Shown here: positions 6,099 to 7,106 of the stretch, one piece after another
How positions within the stretch are numbered: position 1 is the first letter of the stretch
Layout of the letters: the number at the start of each line of letters is the position of its first letter
The notes under the pieces: generated by a model
What the model was told of the DNA's origin: nothing
Seen by the model: only the letters and a program-made list of their open reading frames with translations
Databases searched by the model: none
NCBI GenBank assembly: GCA_029934265.1
Contig: JAOZMN010000149.1
Location: 1-7,106, forward strand
Reading direction: 5' to 3'
DNA from: Bacteroidales bacterium
GTDB lineage: Bacteria; Bacteroidota; Bacteroidia; Bacteroidales; JAADGE01
DNA: 7,106 bases
Position numbers and translations under genes: made by a program

Positions 6099-7106
6099 AG
6101 TATCAAAAACAACGTTGTTTTTGATATTATTACTATCAGCGACTTATGTATCGGGAAATACCGTTAATTCTTTTTCTCCACCCGATACTATTGTCAGGAA
6201 AGTAGTTATTGTCGATACCATTAAGGAAACTACAAGAGATACAATTCGTAAAAAAGTTTACGTTCGTAGGAAACGCAAAAAAATCATAAAAAGAGATACC
6301 GTTTTCATAACCGATACAATCAAAAATACAATAACAATTTACGATACCCTCAAAATCGTACAAAGAGATACCATAATAGTTACAGATACAGTATTAAATA
6401 AAAAACCGCAATATTTCGGAAGCTTGTACTACTCACCTTCTTTTTTATTTAAAGATATAAAATACGGTTCGCCGACAAGTTTTCAAAGTAATAATTTCGG
6501 AATGCAAGCCGGTTGGCGACTTAATAAAATTGCAATTTACACAGGTATAGGATACTTATCTACAAAAGAAAAAATCCGAACTGTAATTACCGATTTTACC
6601 GTGAATGAAGCCGAAAATTATACTTATTTCGGAGCATATCAAACAAAACTTCTCGATACGTACTACACCATAAACGATGCCGGCGATACAATAGGAACAC
6701 ATCGAATTTCAAGAGAAACTTGGAACGAAAAAGCTGACTCCGCTTTAATCGTAACAACCGATACTGTTTTTAATAATACTTCCGAAAACTATACAAACAG
6801 CATTAGTTTTATAGAAATTCCCTTAAATTTTTCTTACGATATTTATACAAAAAACAAATTCTGCATTAACATTCATACAGGAATAATTGCAAGTATTCCG
6901 ATAACACAAAAAACTAAAATTCTTACTTCCGAAGGAAATTTTACTGAAGGAAAATCGACATATTTTAATAAACCGCTTTTTTCATTTTCGACCGGTTTGG
7001 GAATAAAATATTTTGTAAATCCTAAAATACCGATATTTATTGATATTACTTTTCGCAAAAACATCAATAAATTAAATACAGACAATTTTTATCCGAAAGA
7101 ATTTAT
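6091..7106 (+). CDS. Outer-membrane beta-barrel protein with N-terminal Asp-Thr repeats, partial
   Basis: Reading from ATG at 6091 gives 338 codons open to the window end. Residues 1-22 look like a Sec signal peptide (hydrophobic 8-20, cleavage near VSG). Residues 32-101 hold eight DT[IVL] motifs (D32, D42, D50, D69, D75, D85, D93, D99), interrupted by a very basic cluster (53-68, 11 of 16 Arg or Lys). From about 107 the sequence becomes a chain of amphipathic strands: YFGSLYYSPSFLF, GMQAGWRLNKIAIYTGIGYL, SISFIEIPLNFSYDI, CINIHTGIIASIPI, LFSFSTGLGIKYFV and IPIFIDITFRK. The FIEIPLNFSY stretch and the G-rich strand after it are typical of the Bacteroidota OMP_b-brl_2/PorT-like barrels. The C-terminus is missing, probably one or a few strands. 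The start overlaps the previous stop by 8 nt (ATGAATAA), suggesting coupled translation. A role as outer-membrane sensor or partner for the inner-membrane protein is inferred from context only. Confidence 0.85.
   Translation, partial: MNKVSKTTLFLILLLSATYVSGNTVNSFSPPDTIVRKVVIVDTIKETTRDTIRKKVYVRRKRKKIIKRDTVFITDTIKNTITIYDTLKIVQRDTIIVTDTVLNKKPQYFGSLYYSPSFLFKDIKYGSPTSFQSNNFGMQAGWRLNKIAIYTGIGYLSTKEKIRTVITDFTVNEAENYTYFGAYQTKLLDTYYTINDAGDTIGTHRISRETWNEKADSALIVTTDTVFNNTSENYTNSISFIEIPLNFSYDIYTKNKFCINIHTGIIASIPITQKTKILTSEGNFTEGKSTYFNKPLFSFSTGLGIKYFVNPKIPIFIDITFRKNINKLNTDNFYPKEF
6184..6393 (+). repeat. Asp-Thr repeat segment of the outer-membrane protein
   Basis: Residues 32-101 hold eight DT[IVL] motifs with gaps of 10, 8, 19, 6, 10, 8 and 6 residues. 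The longest gap is filled by the basic cluster at 53-68 (bases 6247-6294). The segment lies between the signal peptide and the barrel, so it should be periplasmic. Even-numbered gaps dominate, which puts the motifs on the same face of a beta strand. Confidence 0.8.

Noticed and set aside
5157..7085. Minus-strand open frames at 5157-5348, 6136-6363 and 6873-7085
   Set aside because: They are antisense to the sigma factor and the beta-barrel gene, which are well supported on the plus strand.

Overview
The window looks like chromosomal DNA of an AT-rich Bacteroidota (Bacteroidetes) bacterium. Four things point there: a type IX secretion (T9SS) C-terminal sorting domain on a large exported protein; a dihydroorotase of the kind I recall from Bacteroidales/Flavobacteriia; a TAnnTTTG-type promoter; and starts without clear Shine-Dalgarno sequences. 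No RNA gene, CRISPR array, insertion sequence or phage gene was seen.

Layout. (1) Positions 1-934, minus strand: a dihydroorotase gene (pyrC type), cut by the left window edge inside its conserved TDHAP motif. (2) 935-1136: a divergent intergenic region with a good pyrC promoter, an inverted repeat over its -33 element, and on the plus strand a two-block element of interest. (3) 1137-4751: a 1204-residue exported protein made of a signal peptide, twelve Ig/PKD-like repeats arranged as six A-B pairs, a carboxypeptidase-regulatory-like domain and a type A T9SS sorting domain. A strong intrinsic terminator follows. (4) 4911 to beyond 7106: a three-gene cluster of an ECF sigma factor, a single-pass inner-membrane protein (probable anti-sigma partner) and an outer-membrane beta-barrel protein cut by the right window edge. 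The last two genes overlap by 8 nt.

How it may work together (inference). Upstream of both the T9SS cargo gene and the sigma gene lies the same element, ACGGCAACATTT, 11 unconserved bases, then TTGTATTAA, with identical spacing. Its shape fits an ECF -35/-10 promoter, so the sigma factor may control itself and the neighbouring surface protein. The two envelope proteins share an unusual run of Asp-Thr-(Ile/Val/Leu) motifs in segments predicted to be periplasmic. One ends in a very acidic tail and the other carries a very basic cluster. I propose, without proof, an outer membrane to inner membrane to sigma signalling module that senses the envelope and drives a T9SS-exported repeat protein.
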